Part shown: positions 54,838-61,472 of the stretch, one piece after another
Position numbering within the stretch: the first letter of the stretch is position 1
Layout of the letters: every line of letters begins with the position of its first letter
Source of the DNA: an uncultured Alphaproteobacteria bacterium
GTDB taxonomy: Bacteria; Pseudomonadota; Alphaproteobacteria; Sphingomonadales; Sphingomonadaceae
Direction of reading: 5' to 3'
Length of the DNA: 64,000 bases
Assembly (NCBI GenBank): GCA_903934325.1
Contig: CAIZNH010000005.1
Span: 1-64,000, forward strand
Made by a program: the position numbers and the translations under genes
The notes under the pieces: generated by a model
What the model was told of the DNA's origin: nothing
Databases searched by the model: none
Seen by the model: the letters and a program-made list of their open reading frames with translations, nothing else

Positions 54838-55917
54838 CTAAACCCGCATCACCCAGCCGTGGCTGTCGGCGATTTGGCCGTTCTGCACCCCGACGAGCCG
54901 CTCGCGCATTTTGGACGTCATCTGGCCGATCCCGCCCGCGCCGATGTGGAACTCGCCCTCGGGCGAGGCCACGGTCCCGACCGGCGTGACCACTGCCGCG
55001 GTGCCGCAGGCCATGACCTCGAGCAGCATGCCGCTCGCCGCTTCCTCGCGCCACTGGTCGATCGAGTAAGGCTCCTCGCGCACGGTGAGGCCTTCCTCGC
55101 GCAGCATCGCGATCAGGCTGTCGCGGGTGATGCCGGGGAGGATTGTGCCGGTCAGCGGCGGGGTGATCACAGAGCCGTCGGCGCGCACGAAGAACAGGTT
55201 CATGCCGCCCAGCTCCTCGACCCACTTGTGCTCCTTGGCATCGAGGAACACCACCTGATCGCAGCCATGGGCGGTCGCCTGGGCCTGCGGAACCAGCGAC
55301 GCGGCGTAGTTGCCGCCGGTCTTGGCCGCGCCGGTGCCGCCGGGGGCGGCGCGGGTGTAATCCTGCGCGACCCAGATCTTCACCGGGTTCACGCCCTTCT
55401 TGAAGTAGTTGCCGACCGCACAGATGATCACGACGAACTTGTATTGCTTGGCCGGGCGCACGCCGAGGAAGGCTTCGGAGGCGAACATGAAGGGCCGGAT
55501 ATAGAGCGCGCCGCCCGCGATCGGGGGGAGCCAGTTCGCGTCCGCCAGCACCGCCTCGCGCACGGCGGCGATAAAGGTCTCTTGCGGGATTTCGGGCATC
55601 GCCATGCGCCGCGCGCTGGCGTTGAAGCGGGCGGCGTTGGCCTCCGGGCGGAACAGCGAGAGCCCGCCTTCGGGATGGGCATAGGCCTTCATCCCCTCGA
55701 AGATTTCCTGCGCATAGTGCAGCACGCTCGCCGCCGGATCGAGCGGGATCGGCTGACGCGGGCCGATGGTCGGCGTCTGCCAGCCGCCCAATGCCTCGTC
55801 ATAGTCGATCACCACCATGTGATCGGTGAACACCGTCCCGAAACCGGGATCGGCAATCAGCTCCGCGCGGACGTGATCGGGCGTGGGCGAGGGGTGGGGA
55901 AGGCGGATGAAGTGCAT
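54838..55917 (-). CDS. ilvE: Branched-chain amino acid aminotransferase
   Basis: 359 residues of the fold-type IV PLP enzymes, with YAQEIFEGMKAY near the N-terminus, the PLP lysine in GAAKTGGNYAAS-type context (AAKTGGNYAAS precedes KEHKWVEELGGMN, with the Schiff-base lysine region VVFLDAKEHKWVEELGG) and the phosphate-site end region TPVG. It carries out the last step of leucine, isoleucine and valine synthesis. leuB lies about 5 kb away on the other strand. Confidence 0.92.
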   Translation of the reverse strand: MHFIRLPHPSPTPDHVRAELIADPGFGTVFTDHMVVIDYDEALGGWQTPTIGPRQPIPLDPAASVLHYAQEIFEGMKAYAHPEGGLSLFRPEANAARFNASARRMAMPEIPQETFIAAVREAVLADANWLPPIAGGALYIRPFMFASEAFLGVRPAKQYKFVVIICAVGNYFKKGVNPVKIWVAQDYTRAAPGGTGAAKTGGNYAASLVPQAQATAHGCDQVVFLDAKEHKWVEELGGMNLFFVRADGSVITPPLTGTILPGITRDSLIAMLREEGLTVREEPYSIDQWREEAASGMLLEVMACGTAAVVTPVGTVASPEGEFHIGAGGIGQMTSKMRERLVGVQNGQIADSHGWVMRV

Positions 55918-56039
55918 GGAATGCGCCTAATCCTGCGCGCGACACAGGGCAAGATGACTTTGGAGCCCCGCGGGCCGCCCCTCCACCATCCTGCGGATGG
56001 TCCCCCTCCCCTGAGGGGGAGGATTATCGGGTCGCAGGC

Positions 56040-56137
56040 CCGCAAGGCCGACCGGCCGCCCGCAGGTGCTCGATCCTGCAAGGATCGAAACGCACCGAGG
56101 ACGAAGGCGCGGAGGCGCCTTCGAAAAACAAAAAATG
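56040..56137 (+). repeat. Intergenic repeat element, copy 1 (26-bp core, hairpin, A-tract ATG)
   Basis: A 26-base core (56040-56065, CCGCAAGGCCGACCGGCCGC...) is identical to 59375-59400. After it come a CGATCC/GGATCG hairpin, a GAAGGCGC/GCGCCTTC hairpin at 56103-56122 and the A-rich run ending AAAAACAAAAAATG. The ATG is 70 bases beyond the core, against 72 in the second copy. In this copy no gene follows the ATG. Confidence 0.7.
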
Positions 56138-56176
56138 AAAAGGGCGCCTCCAGCCCGTCGGTGGAGACGCCCTTTC
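56127..56176 (-). terminator. Strong intrinsic terminator of the small unit
   Basis: On the minus strand AAAGGGCGTCTCCA pairs with TGGAGGCGCCCTTT (one G-T pair) around CCGACGGGC, followed by CATTTTTTG. It ends the unit carrying the 18-codon ORF and insulates ilvE. Confidence 0.85.
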
Positions 56177-56226
56177 ATGGTCAGCGGCCGGAAGTGCCGC
56201 TCACGGTGCCTTACTCAGACAGAGGA

Positions 56227-56283
56227 TTACCGAGTATGCTCCGTAGGGATCTTCACCGACCTCGCTACTGAACCATGAGACAT
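56227..56283 (-). CDS. Candidate 18-residue small protein
   Basis: The ORF reads MSHGSVARSVKIPTEHTR followed by TAA. It is preceded at optimal spacing by a 14-base perfect complement of the 16S rRNA 3' tail and followed about 50 bases later by a strong terminator, so it looks like a complete, heavily translated mini-gene. The peptide is basic and has no membrane segment or signal. It lacks the run of Leu, Ile or Val codons expected of an attenuator for ilvE downstream. I do not recognise a family; the RNA itself could be the functional product. Confidence 0.5.
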   Translation of the reverse strand: MSHGSVARSVKIPTEHTR

Positions 56284-56284
56284 C

Positions 56285-56298
56285 GGATCACCTCCTTT
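56285..56298 (-). promoter_or_regulatory. Exceptional Shine-Dalgarno sequence (14-nt 16S complement)
   Basis: AAAGGAGGTGATCC on the minus strand pairs without mismatch to the last 14 bases of the usual bacterial 16S tail (GGATCACCTCCTTT). AGGAGG ends 7 bases before the ATG. No other gene in the window has more than about 7 matching bases. Confidence 0.8.
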
Positions 56299-56694
56299 CG
56301 CGCTTGTGAGCCAGACCCCGCGCTTCACCGGGGGCCGAGAGCCGCGTTCGCCGCTGGCCTCACGGAGCAATGTGATTCATCGCGGGGGCTTCCACAAGAC
56401 TTGTATAAATCTTTTCCCGCGTCATAATCCTCGCTCGCTGCGTAATACGCGAGCCGGCCGCGCCTGAGGGAAACCTCGGGCGTTTTTCATTGGTGCTGCC
56501 GGATGTGGACAGGCTGTGCGCAGGCCTGTGGATATTAATGTATAGAATCGGGTGGAGCCTTCGTTTGCGTGCCTGCCTCCGCGGGCACGTTCTCGGTGCT
56601 GTTCCTTCGCTGCGCAACGGGCACCTGCGGCTCGGCCGCGTGGCCTCGCGGACCCTGCGGGTCCGAGATCAGAGCGAAAATGCTGCGTCCGGCT

Positions 56695-57243
56695 TCAACT
56701 CCTACAATCCTCGACCAGGCGGCTGACTTCGGCCCATGTCGGCAGATAGAGCGTCGTCTCGCCCTCCACCTCGACCGCAAATCGCCCCTTGGACAGGGCG
56801 ATCGCGTCAAGCAGCGGGTCGTATGCCGAGACCGAGGCCATGGTGATCTGTGCCCCGAAGCGCTTGGCCGGGAGCGTGACCTGCGCGGTTTCCGTGCGGA
56901 TCGTCATCGCCAGATCGGGTTTCGCCGGCGCTCCGGTGCGGGTGAAAATGACCGAGCGGCCCTCCGGCCCCGTCGCGCAGGACAGGCTGAAATAGAAGGT
57001 GTCATCCGGATCGGAGAACAGCGCGCGCCGACCCATGCCTTCGCCGAAGTTCTGATAGATCCACGCTCCCGGCGACAGCGCCGCATCCATCCAGTCGCTG
57101 GCGAGCGGCGCCTGCGGCGGCGGCGGTGCGGGCCGTGCCGGTGCTGGCCGTGCGACCGGCGCAGGAGCCGAAACGGGGGCTTTGGCCGCCGGCGCGCAGG
57201 CAGCAAGCGCGGCGATTGCGAGAAGAGGCAGAGCGGCTTTCAT
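56695..57243 (-). CDS. Predicted lipoprotein of unknown function
   Basis: 182 residues with a lipoprotein signal (MKAALPLLAIAALAAC, lipid cysteine C16), a proline/alanine-rich linker to about residue 45, then a globular domain (SDWMDAALSPGAWIYQNFGEG ...) ending in a cysteine (LVEDCRS). It is probably periplasmic and membrane-anchored. Divergent from tlyA with 35 bases between the ATGs. I do not recognise the domain. Confidence 0.75.
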   Translation of the reverse strand: MKAALPLLAIAALAACAPAAKAPVSAPAPVARPAPARPAPPPPQAPLASDWMDAALSPGAWIYQNFGEGMGRRALFSDPDDTFYFSLSCATGPEGRSVIFTRTGAPAKPDLAMTIRTETAQVTLPAKRFGAQITMASVSAYDPLLDAIALSKGRFAVEVEGETTLYLPTWAEVSRLVEDCRS

Positions 57244-57278
57244 CCCCCCACTTTGCGCGCTAGGGGCTGGTCTTGTCC

Positions 57279-58061
57279 ATGCCCGAGCACCCACCTCGTC
57301 CCCCGAAAGCGCAAAAGCGCCGCGTCGATCAGCTGCTGGTCGAGCGTGGCCTCGCCGAAAGTCGTGCGCGTGCGCAGGCGCTGGTGATGGCCGGGCTGGT
57401 GTTTGCGGGCGAGACCAAGATCGACAAGCCCGGCCACCAGCTCGCCGAGGACGCGATCCTCGATGTGCGCGGGCGCGATCATCCCTGGGTGAGCCGTGGT
57501 GGTATCAAGCTCGCTCACGCCATCGCCCATTTCGGGCTCGATCCGGCAGGCGCGACTGTGATGGATATCGGCTCGTCCACCGGCGGCTTCACCGATGTGC
57601 TGCTCACCCACGGCGCGGCCCATGTGTTCTGCGTCGACAGCGGCACCAATCAGCTCGCATGGAAACTGCGCGAAGACCCGCGCGTTACCGTGCTCGAACA
57701 GCTCTCCGCCCGTCTGCTGACGCCTGAGCACCTCGACCGGCCCTGCAACTGGGTGGTGTGCGATGCGAGCTTCATTTCGCTGGCCAAGGTGCTGGAGGTG
57801 CCGCTCCGGCTGGCGGCGACGCCGTGCCAGCTGGTCGCACTGATCAAGCCGCAATTCGAAGTCGGGCGCGAGGAAGTGGGCAAGGGCGGGGTGGTGCGCG
57901 ATCCCGCACTCCACGCGCGCGTGTGCGAGGAGGTGCGCGGCTGGCTCGAAGAGCTGGGGTGGTGTATCGAGGGGATCGTGGAAAGCCCGATCACCGGGCC
58001 GCAGGGCAATATCGAATTCCTGATCAGCGCCCGCCGCACCACTTTGGGGGCGCAAGTCTGA
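57279..58061 (+). CDS. tlyA: TlyA-family rRNA 2'-O-methyltransferase
   Basis: 260 residues: N-terminal S4 RNA-binding domain (KRRVDQLLVERGLAESRARAQALVMAG) and an FtsJ-like methyltransferase domain with the SAM motif VMDIGSSTGGFTDVLL. TlyA methylates 16S and/or 23S rRNA cytidines; the name hemolysin A is historical. A TTG 6 bases upstream is an alternative start. The stop overlaps the start of a 26-residue peptide gene. Confidence 0.9.
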   Translation: MPEHPPRPPKAQKRRVDQLLVERGLAESRARAQALVMAGLVFAGETKIDKPGHQLAEDAILDVRGRDHPWVSRGGIKLAHAIAHFGLDPAGATVMDIGSSTGGFTDVLLTHGAAHVFCVDSGTNQLAWKLREDPRVTVLEQLSARLLTPEHLDRPCNWVVCDASFISLAKVLEVPLRLAATPCQLVALIKPQFEVGREEVGKGGVVRDPALHARVCEEVRGWLEELGWCIEGIVESPITGPQGNIEFLISARRTTLGAQV

Positions 58062-58141
58062 TGAAGAACAAGGGCATCATCATCGCTGCGCTGGTTGCCG
58101 TCGCGCTGGGCGCGGCGGTCGCGCTTGGTGCGCTGGGTTAG
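58061..58141 (+). CDS. 26-residue hydrophobic peptide downstream of tlyA
   Basis: Starting on the last base of the tlyA stop (TGATG), the ORF encodes MKNKGIIIAALVAVALGAAV followed by ALGALG and a TAG. It is a single membrane helix with a basic N-terminus, like many small membrane proteins. A terminator follows within 15 bases, so tlyA and this ORF form one transcription unit. Coupled translation and a sensible charge pattern support a real product; function unknown. Confidence 0.6.
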   Translation: MKNKGIIIAALVAVALGAAVALGALG

Positions 58142-58156
58142 GGCAGCGCCCAAAAG

Positions 58157-58196
58157 AAAAGACCGGCAGCAACCCGAAGGTTGCTACCGGTCTTTC
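58157..58196. terminator. Bidirectional intrinsic terminator between tlyA unit and small lipoprotein gene
   Basis: A perfect stem AAAGACCGG..AGCAACC / GGTTGCT..CCGGTCTTT closed by CGAA serves both strands: TCTTTCTT on the plus side and TTTTCTTTTG on the minus side. It separates two convergent units. Confidence 0.9.
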
Positions 58197-58246
58197 TTGA
58201 ACCTGGTTTTCCGATCCTCAGACCGGAACCGGTAATCCCTTAGGGA

Positions 58247-58453
58247 TTATTCGGCAGCCGGGGTCTCGGTGGCAGCAGCTTCAGCGGCCGGGGTTTCGGT
58301 CGCAGCAGCTTCAGCAGCCGGGGTTTCGGTGGCCATGGCGTCTTCGGTCACAGCGGTTTCGTCAGCAGCGGTGTCGGTCGCTTCTTCAGCGGCCGGCGAG
58401 CAAGCAACAACGCCGAGGGCGAGGACGGCGGCGAGCGCAAAGGTCTTCTTCAT
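58247..58453 (-). CDS. Small repeat-containing lipoprotein
   Basis: 68 residues: lipoprotein signal MKKTFALAAVLALGVVAC, then an acidic, alanine/threonine-rich tail that ends in three near-identical copies of ATETPAAEAA. The mature part has no predicted fold and resembles entericidin-like or spacer lipoproteins. The repeats arise from a 30-base tandem unit. A short stem AATCCCT/AGGGATT and then the shared terminator at 58157 follow the stop. Confidence 0.7.
   Translation of the reverse strand: MKKTFALAAVLALGVVACSPAAEEATDTAADETAVTEDAMATETPAAEAAATETPAAEAAATETPAAE
58253..58334 (-). repeat. 30-bp tandem repeat (about 2.7 copies) in the small lipoprotein gene
   Basis: Units containing GCAGCCGGGGT(C/T)TCGGT recur at 30-base spacing with one or two substitutions, encoding ETPAAEAAAT. 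Such in-frame repeats change length by slippage without breaking the frame. Confidence 0.8.
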
Positions 58454-58780
58454 GGTTTTAATTCCCTTTTTGGACTGCAAAAACAGCCCGTAATGAGCGG
58501 AAGCGCTTGGCTAGTTTTACATCCTACCGCCACCACGCTTCCGAATCACGGCAGGATTAAGGCAGCATCTAGCAGAGCTTTGCGCCAAGCCCCAAGCCTT
58601 TCTTGCCGCTTTTTGGACAAAATTGGGCATAGTGCCTTTTTTTGGGCGGTTTGCGCTGGCTTGCAGGTTTTGCGGCCATGTGCTGCCAAGCGTTTGGCGC
58701 TGGTCCGGGGCTCTGGTATCGCACGTGTCCCATGCAAGCGGCGCGGCAGAATCGGCCCCGCCACCGGACACGGAGAAATG
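58454..58780. other. 327-base divergent intergenic region (small lipoprotein / tspO)
   Basis: The region must hold promoters for both divergent genes. I see AT-rich patches (near 58530, 58610-58650) but no -10/-35 pair that stands out and no PpsR-type TGT-N12-ACA palindrome. GGCATAGTGCC followed by seven T (58627-58644) has only a 4-base stem. Confidence 0.5.
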
Positions 58781-59329
58781 ATGAACGTCCTTGCTTCCAA
58801 AGCGCAATTGCGGGCGAGTTTCCTGCGCTGGGCGCTGTTTCTGGTGCCGCTGGTGATGCTGATCGGCTTTACCGCAGGCCAGCTCGGCAGTCCGTTGACC
58901 CCGTGGTTCGCCGGGCTGGTGAAGCCTGCGATCTTCCCGCCGCCGGTGGTTTTCGGGATCGTGTGGACGGCGCTGTTCGTGCTGATCGGCCTGTCGCTGG
59001 CGCTGGTGGCAAGCGCCTGGGGCGCGGCCGGACGCGGGCTCGCGCTCGGGGCTTTTGCGGTGCAGTTCATGGTCAGCCAGAGCTGGAGCGCGGTGTTCTT
59101 CGGGATGCAGGACATGTGGAGCGGGCTTTACATCATCATCGCGGCCGCGGTGCTGATGGTGCCGGCGCTGGTGCTGGTGTGGCGCGTGCGCCGCGCGGCG
59201 GGTCTGCTGCTGCTGCCCTATTTCGGCTGGCTGTGCTTTGCCGGCGTGCTCAATTACGCCTTTATTCAAGAGAACCCCGAAGGCGGTGCCCGCGGCGACA
59301 GCGGCGCGGAAACCCGGGTGCAGATCTAA
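58781..59329 (+). CDS. tspO: TspO/MBR-family tryptophan-rich sensory protein
   Basis: About 182 residues with five membrane helices and the TspO hallmarks LTPWFAGLVKPAIFPPPVVFGIVWTALF and QFMVSQSWSAVFFGMQDMWSGL. TspO binds porphyrins and, in Rhodobacter, modulates pigment gene expression in response to light and oxygen. Two adjacent ATGs (58778, 58781) compete; ggag at 58772 fits the second better. It may be functionally linked with the AppA-like protein at 926. Confidence 0.88.
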   Translation: MNVLASKAQLRASFLRWALFLVPLVMLIGFTAGQLGSPLTPWFAGLVKPAIFPPPVVFGIVWTALFVLIGLSLALVASAWGAAGRGLALGAFAVQFMVSQSWSAVFFGMQDMWSGLYIIIAAAVLMVPALVLVWRVRRAAGLLLLPYFGWLCFAGVLNYAFIQENPEGGARGDSGAETRVQI

Positions 59330-59374
59330 CCCAGCAACAGTGACGTGTGGCGATGTCCGGACGGCGAAGCACGT

Positions 59375-59474
59375 CCGCAAGGCCGACCGGCCGCCCGCAG
59401 CGATGCGGCCGTTAGGCTGCGTGAGCGAGGAGAGGCTTGCACTTCAGGGCAAGCCTCCCCAAAAAGAAAAAATG
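59375..59474 (+). repeat. Intergenic repeat element, copy 2, forming the ubiK leader
   Basis: The 26-base core at 59375-59400 is identical to that at 56040. It is followed by GCGAGGA, a GAGGCTTGC/GCAAGCCTC hairpin (59431-59457) and AAAAAGAAAAAATG, whose ATG is the ubiK start. Sequence between core and A-tract differs from copy 1 while the layout is kept. Confidence 0.7.
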
Positions 59475-59723
59475 CAAAGCCAGAACCCGATCATCGCCGA
59501 CCTTGTCAAAATCGCCAACAGCGCCGCCGGAACCATGGCGGGCATGACCCGCGAAGCGCGCGAAGGCGCGCGCGAGCGGCTGCGCGAGGCGCTGGGTGGG
59601 ATCGATTTCGTATCCCGCGAGGAGTTCGAGACGGTCAAGGCGATGGCGCAGAAGGCCCGCGAACAGGCCGATGCGCTCGAAGCGCGCCTGGCTGCGCTGG
59701 AAGCCAAATCCCCCAAGAAGTAA
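59472..59723 (+). CDS. ubiK: Ubiquinone biosynthesis accessory factor UbiK
   Basis: 83 residues of the YqiC/BMFP family: an amphipathic N-terminal helix (NPIIADLVKIANSAAGTMAGM) and a C-terminal coiled coil (SREEFETVKAMAQKAREQADALEARLAALEAK). UbiK helps assemble the lipid-bound Ubi complex. There is no normal Shine-Dalgarno; an A-rich run precedes the ATG and a hairpin lies upstream, part of an intergenic repeat element. Confidence 0.85.
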   Translation: MQSQNPIIADLVKIANSAAGTMAGMTREAREGARERLREALGGIDFVSREEFETVKAMAQKAREQADALEARLAALEAKSPKK

Positions 59724-59739
59724 GCTGGCCGGCCGCGCA

Positions 59740-60339
59740 ATGAACCTGCGCAGCCCCGCCATTCTGCTGAGCACCCGCGCACACGGCGAGACGGGCGTGA
59801 TCGCGCGCCTGCTGACTGCCGAGCACGGGCTTGTGGCCGCCTATGTCGCTGGCGGGCGCGGGCGGCAATTGCGGGCGGTGATGGTGCCGGGCAACCGCGT
59901 CGCGCTTGATCTCGCCGTACGCTCGGCAAAACAGTTGCCCTTCGCCAGGCTCGAACTCGAACATTCGCGCGCTGCTCTCATGACCGAGCCGCTGCCCGCC
60001 GCCGCGATCCAGTGGGCCTGCGGGCTGACGGCCGCAGCGCTGCCCGAACGCTATGCCGCGCCCGCGCTCTACGAGGCGCTCGACGCGCTGCTCGCCGCGA
60101 TTGCGGTCGCCCCCTCGGCGCGGGGCTGGGCGGCGGGGCTGGTCGCTTATGAGACGATGCTGCTCGCCGAAATGGGCTATGGCGCTGCCCGGCCCGATCC
60201 GGGCGCGGATTTCGCCGCCCAGCTGGCCGCGCTCGCCGCGCTCGAGGCACCACTGGCGAACTCGCTGCTTGCAGGTCGCAGACGCGATGTTATGGCCGCG
60301 CGGAAGCTGCTGACCGAGCGGCTCGCTCGGATCACGTGA
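59740..60339 (+). CDS. recO: DNA repair protein RecO, short form
   Basis: 199 residues with an N-terminal OB fold (AILLSTRAHGETGVIARLLTAEHGLVAAYVAGGRGR) and a helical C-terminal domain (GLVAYETMLLAEMGYG). RecO loads RecA with RecR in gap repair. Typical RecO is about 240 residues with a CxxC..C zinc site; this one is shorter and has only one cysteine in that part, so the zinc motif is absent. It starts 16 bases after ubiK. Confidence 0.85.
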   Translation: MNLRSPAILLSTRAHGETGVIARLLTAEHGLVAAYVAGGRGRQLRAVMVPGNRVALDLAVRSAKQLPFARLELEHSRAALMTEPLPAAAIQWACGLTAAALPERYAAPALYEALDALLAAIAVAPSARGWAAGLVAYETMLLAEMGYGAARPDPGADFAAQLAALAALEAPLANSLLAGRRRDVMAARKLLTERLARIT

Positions 60340-60342
60340 AAG

Positions 60343-61413
60343 ATGTCTCCCGCGATGAAGATTGCAGTCCTGCCCGGCGACGGGATCGGCCCTGAAGTGA
60401 CCGCAGAGGCGGTGCGCGTGCTCGAAGCCTTGTCGCTGCCCGGCCTCACCCTGCTGGAAGGCGATGTCGGCGGCGTGGCCTACAAGCGTCACGGCCATCC
60501 CCTGCCGCAAGAGACGCTCGATCTGGCGGGCGAGGCGGACGCGATCCTGTTCGGCGCGGTGGGCGACCCCTCCTGTGACACGCTGGAGCGCCACCTGCGC
60601 CCCGAACAGGCAATCCTCGGCCTGCGCAAGCACCTCGGTCTGTTCGCCAATCTGCGTCCGGCGCGGGTGTTTGCAGGGCTTGAGCACCTCTCGCCCCTGC
60701 GCGCCGATATTGCTGCCGGGCTCGACATGCTGATCGTGCGCGAGCTGACCGGCGACGTCTATTTCGGTGCCAAGGGCCGCCGCGTCAGCGAGGCGGGGGA
60801 GCATGAGGGCTGGGACTCCATGTCCTATTGCGAACACGAAGTGCGCCGCATCGCCCATGTCGCCTTCCGCGCGGCGGCGACTTCGGGCCTGCCGCTCACC
60901 AGTGTCGACAAGGCCAATGTGCTCGAAACCAGCCAGCTGTGGCGCGATGTGGTGATCGAGGTGGCGGGTGATTATCCGCAAGTGGCGCTCGATCACATGT
61001 ATGTCGATAATGCCGCGATGCAGGTGTTGAGCCACCCCGAGCGTTTTGGCGTGGTGCTGACCGGCAATCTGTTCGGCGACATCCTGTCCGATCTCGCCAG
61101 CGCCGCGGTCGGCTCGATCGGGCTGCTGCCGTCGGCCTCGCTGGGCGAGCGCACCACCGCCTTCGGCACTTTCGGCCTCTACGAGCCGATCCACGGCAGC
61201 GCGCCGGATATTGCTGGGCAGGGCAAGGCCAATCCGATGGCGACGATCCTTTCGGCAGCGATGATGCTGCGCCACTCCTTCGGCCGCGAAGCCGAGGCGG
61301 ACCGGATCGAGGCGGCGGTCGGCAAGGCGCTGGCGGACGGGATCCTCGGCGGCGATCTGGGCGGCACCCACGGCACGGCCGCCATCGGCGCCGCTGTGCG
61401 CGAACGGCTGTAA
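60343..61413 (+). CDS. leuB: 3-isopropylmalate dehydrogenase
   Basis: 356 residues of the isocitrate/isopropylmalate dehydrogenase family: [19 protein letters not shown] at the start, the substrate-binding [10 protein letters not shown], the metal-site [12 protein letters not shown] and the NAD-site [15 protein letters not shown]. It oxidises 3-isopropylmalate in leucine synthesis. It begins 3 bases after the recO stop, so the pair is co-transcribed. A second ATG at 60355 is possible. Confidence 0.95.
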   Translation: MSPAMKIAVLPGDGIGPEVTAEAVRVLEALSLPGLTLLEGDVGGVAYKRHGHPLPQETLDLAGEADAILFGAVGDPSCDTLERHLRPEQAILGLRKHLGLFANLRPARVFAGLEHLSPLRADIAAGLDMLIVRELTGDVYFGAKGRRVSEAGEHEGWDSMSYCEHEVRRIAHVAFRAAATSGLPLTSVDKANVLETSQLWRDVVIEVAGDYPQVALDHMYVDNAAMQVLSHPERFGVVLTGNLFGDILSDLASAAVGSIGLLPSASLGERTTAFGTFGLYEPIHGSAPDIAGQGKANPMATILSAAMMLRHSFGREAEADRIEAAVGKALADGILGGDLGGTHGTAAIGAAVRERL

Positions 61414-61472
61414 CCCGCAAAATCCGGCGCGCCAGTTATGGTTTATAAAGCATTATCGGGCATCCACGGGGC

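Larger units (their letters stand above)
55918..56694. other. 777-base intergenic region: small transcription unit and a repeat element
   Basis: Between ilvE and the lipoprotein gene, both on the minus strand, no normal-sized gene is convincing. It holds an 18-codon ORF with an extreme Shine-Dalgarno and a terminator (56127-56298), a copy of an intergenic repeat (56040-56137) and, on the minus strand at 56425-56360, a weaker 21-codon ORF starting MTREKIYTSLVE. AT-rich patches near 56400-56425 and 56530-56545 may be promoters. The part 55918-56039 shows only a CCCCCTCCCC/GGGGGA hairpin near 56000. Confidence 0.7.

Noticed and set aside
55918..56283. Branched-chain amino acid attenuator for ilvE
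   Set aside because: The leader ORF has no cluster of Leu, Ile or Val codons, and no alternative antiterminator pairing was evident.
56281..56300. GGATCACCTCCTTT on the plus strand as a 16S rRNA 3' end fragment
   Set aside because: The upstream bases do not match helix 45 or any other part of 16S rRNA. On the minus strand it sits correctly as a Shine-Dalgarno.
56360..56425. 21-codon ORF MTREKIYTSLVE... on the minus strand upstream of the mini-gene
   Set aside because: Weak ribosome binding site and no terminator or overlap support; kept only as a remark in the intergenic entry.
56505..56535. DnaA-box-like ATATCCACA and TGTCCACA on the minus strand near AT-rich sequence
   Set aside because: Only two imperfect boxes and no origin-associated genes nearby, so an origin of replication is not supported.
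58627..58644. GGCATAGTGCC followed by seven T as a terminator
   Set aside because: The stem is only 4 base pairs and no plus-strand gene ends nearby.
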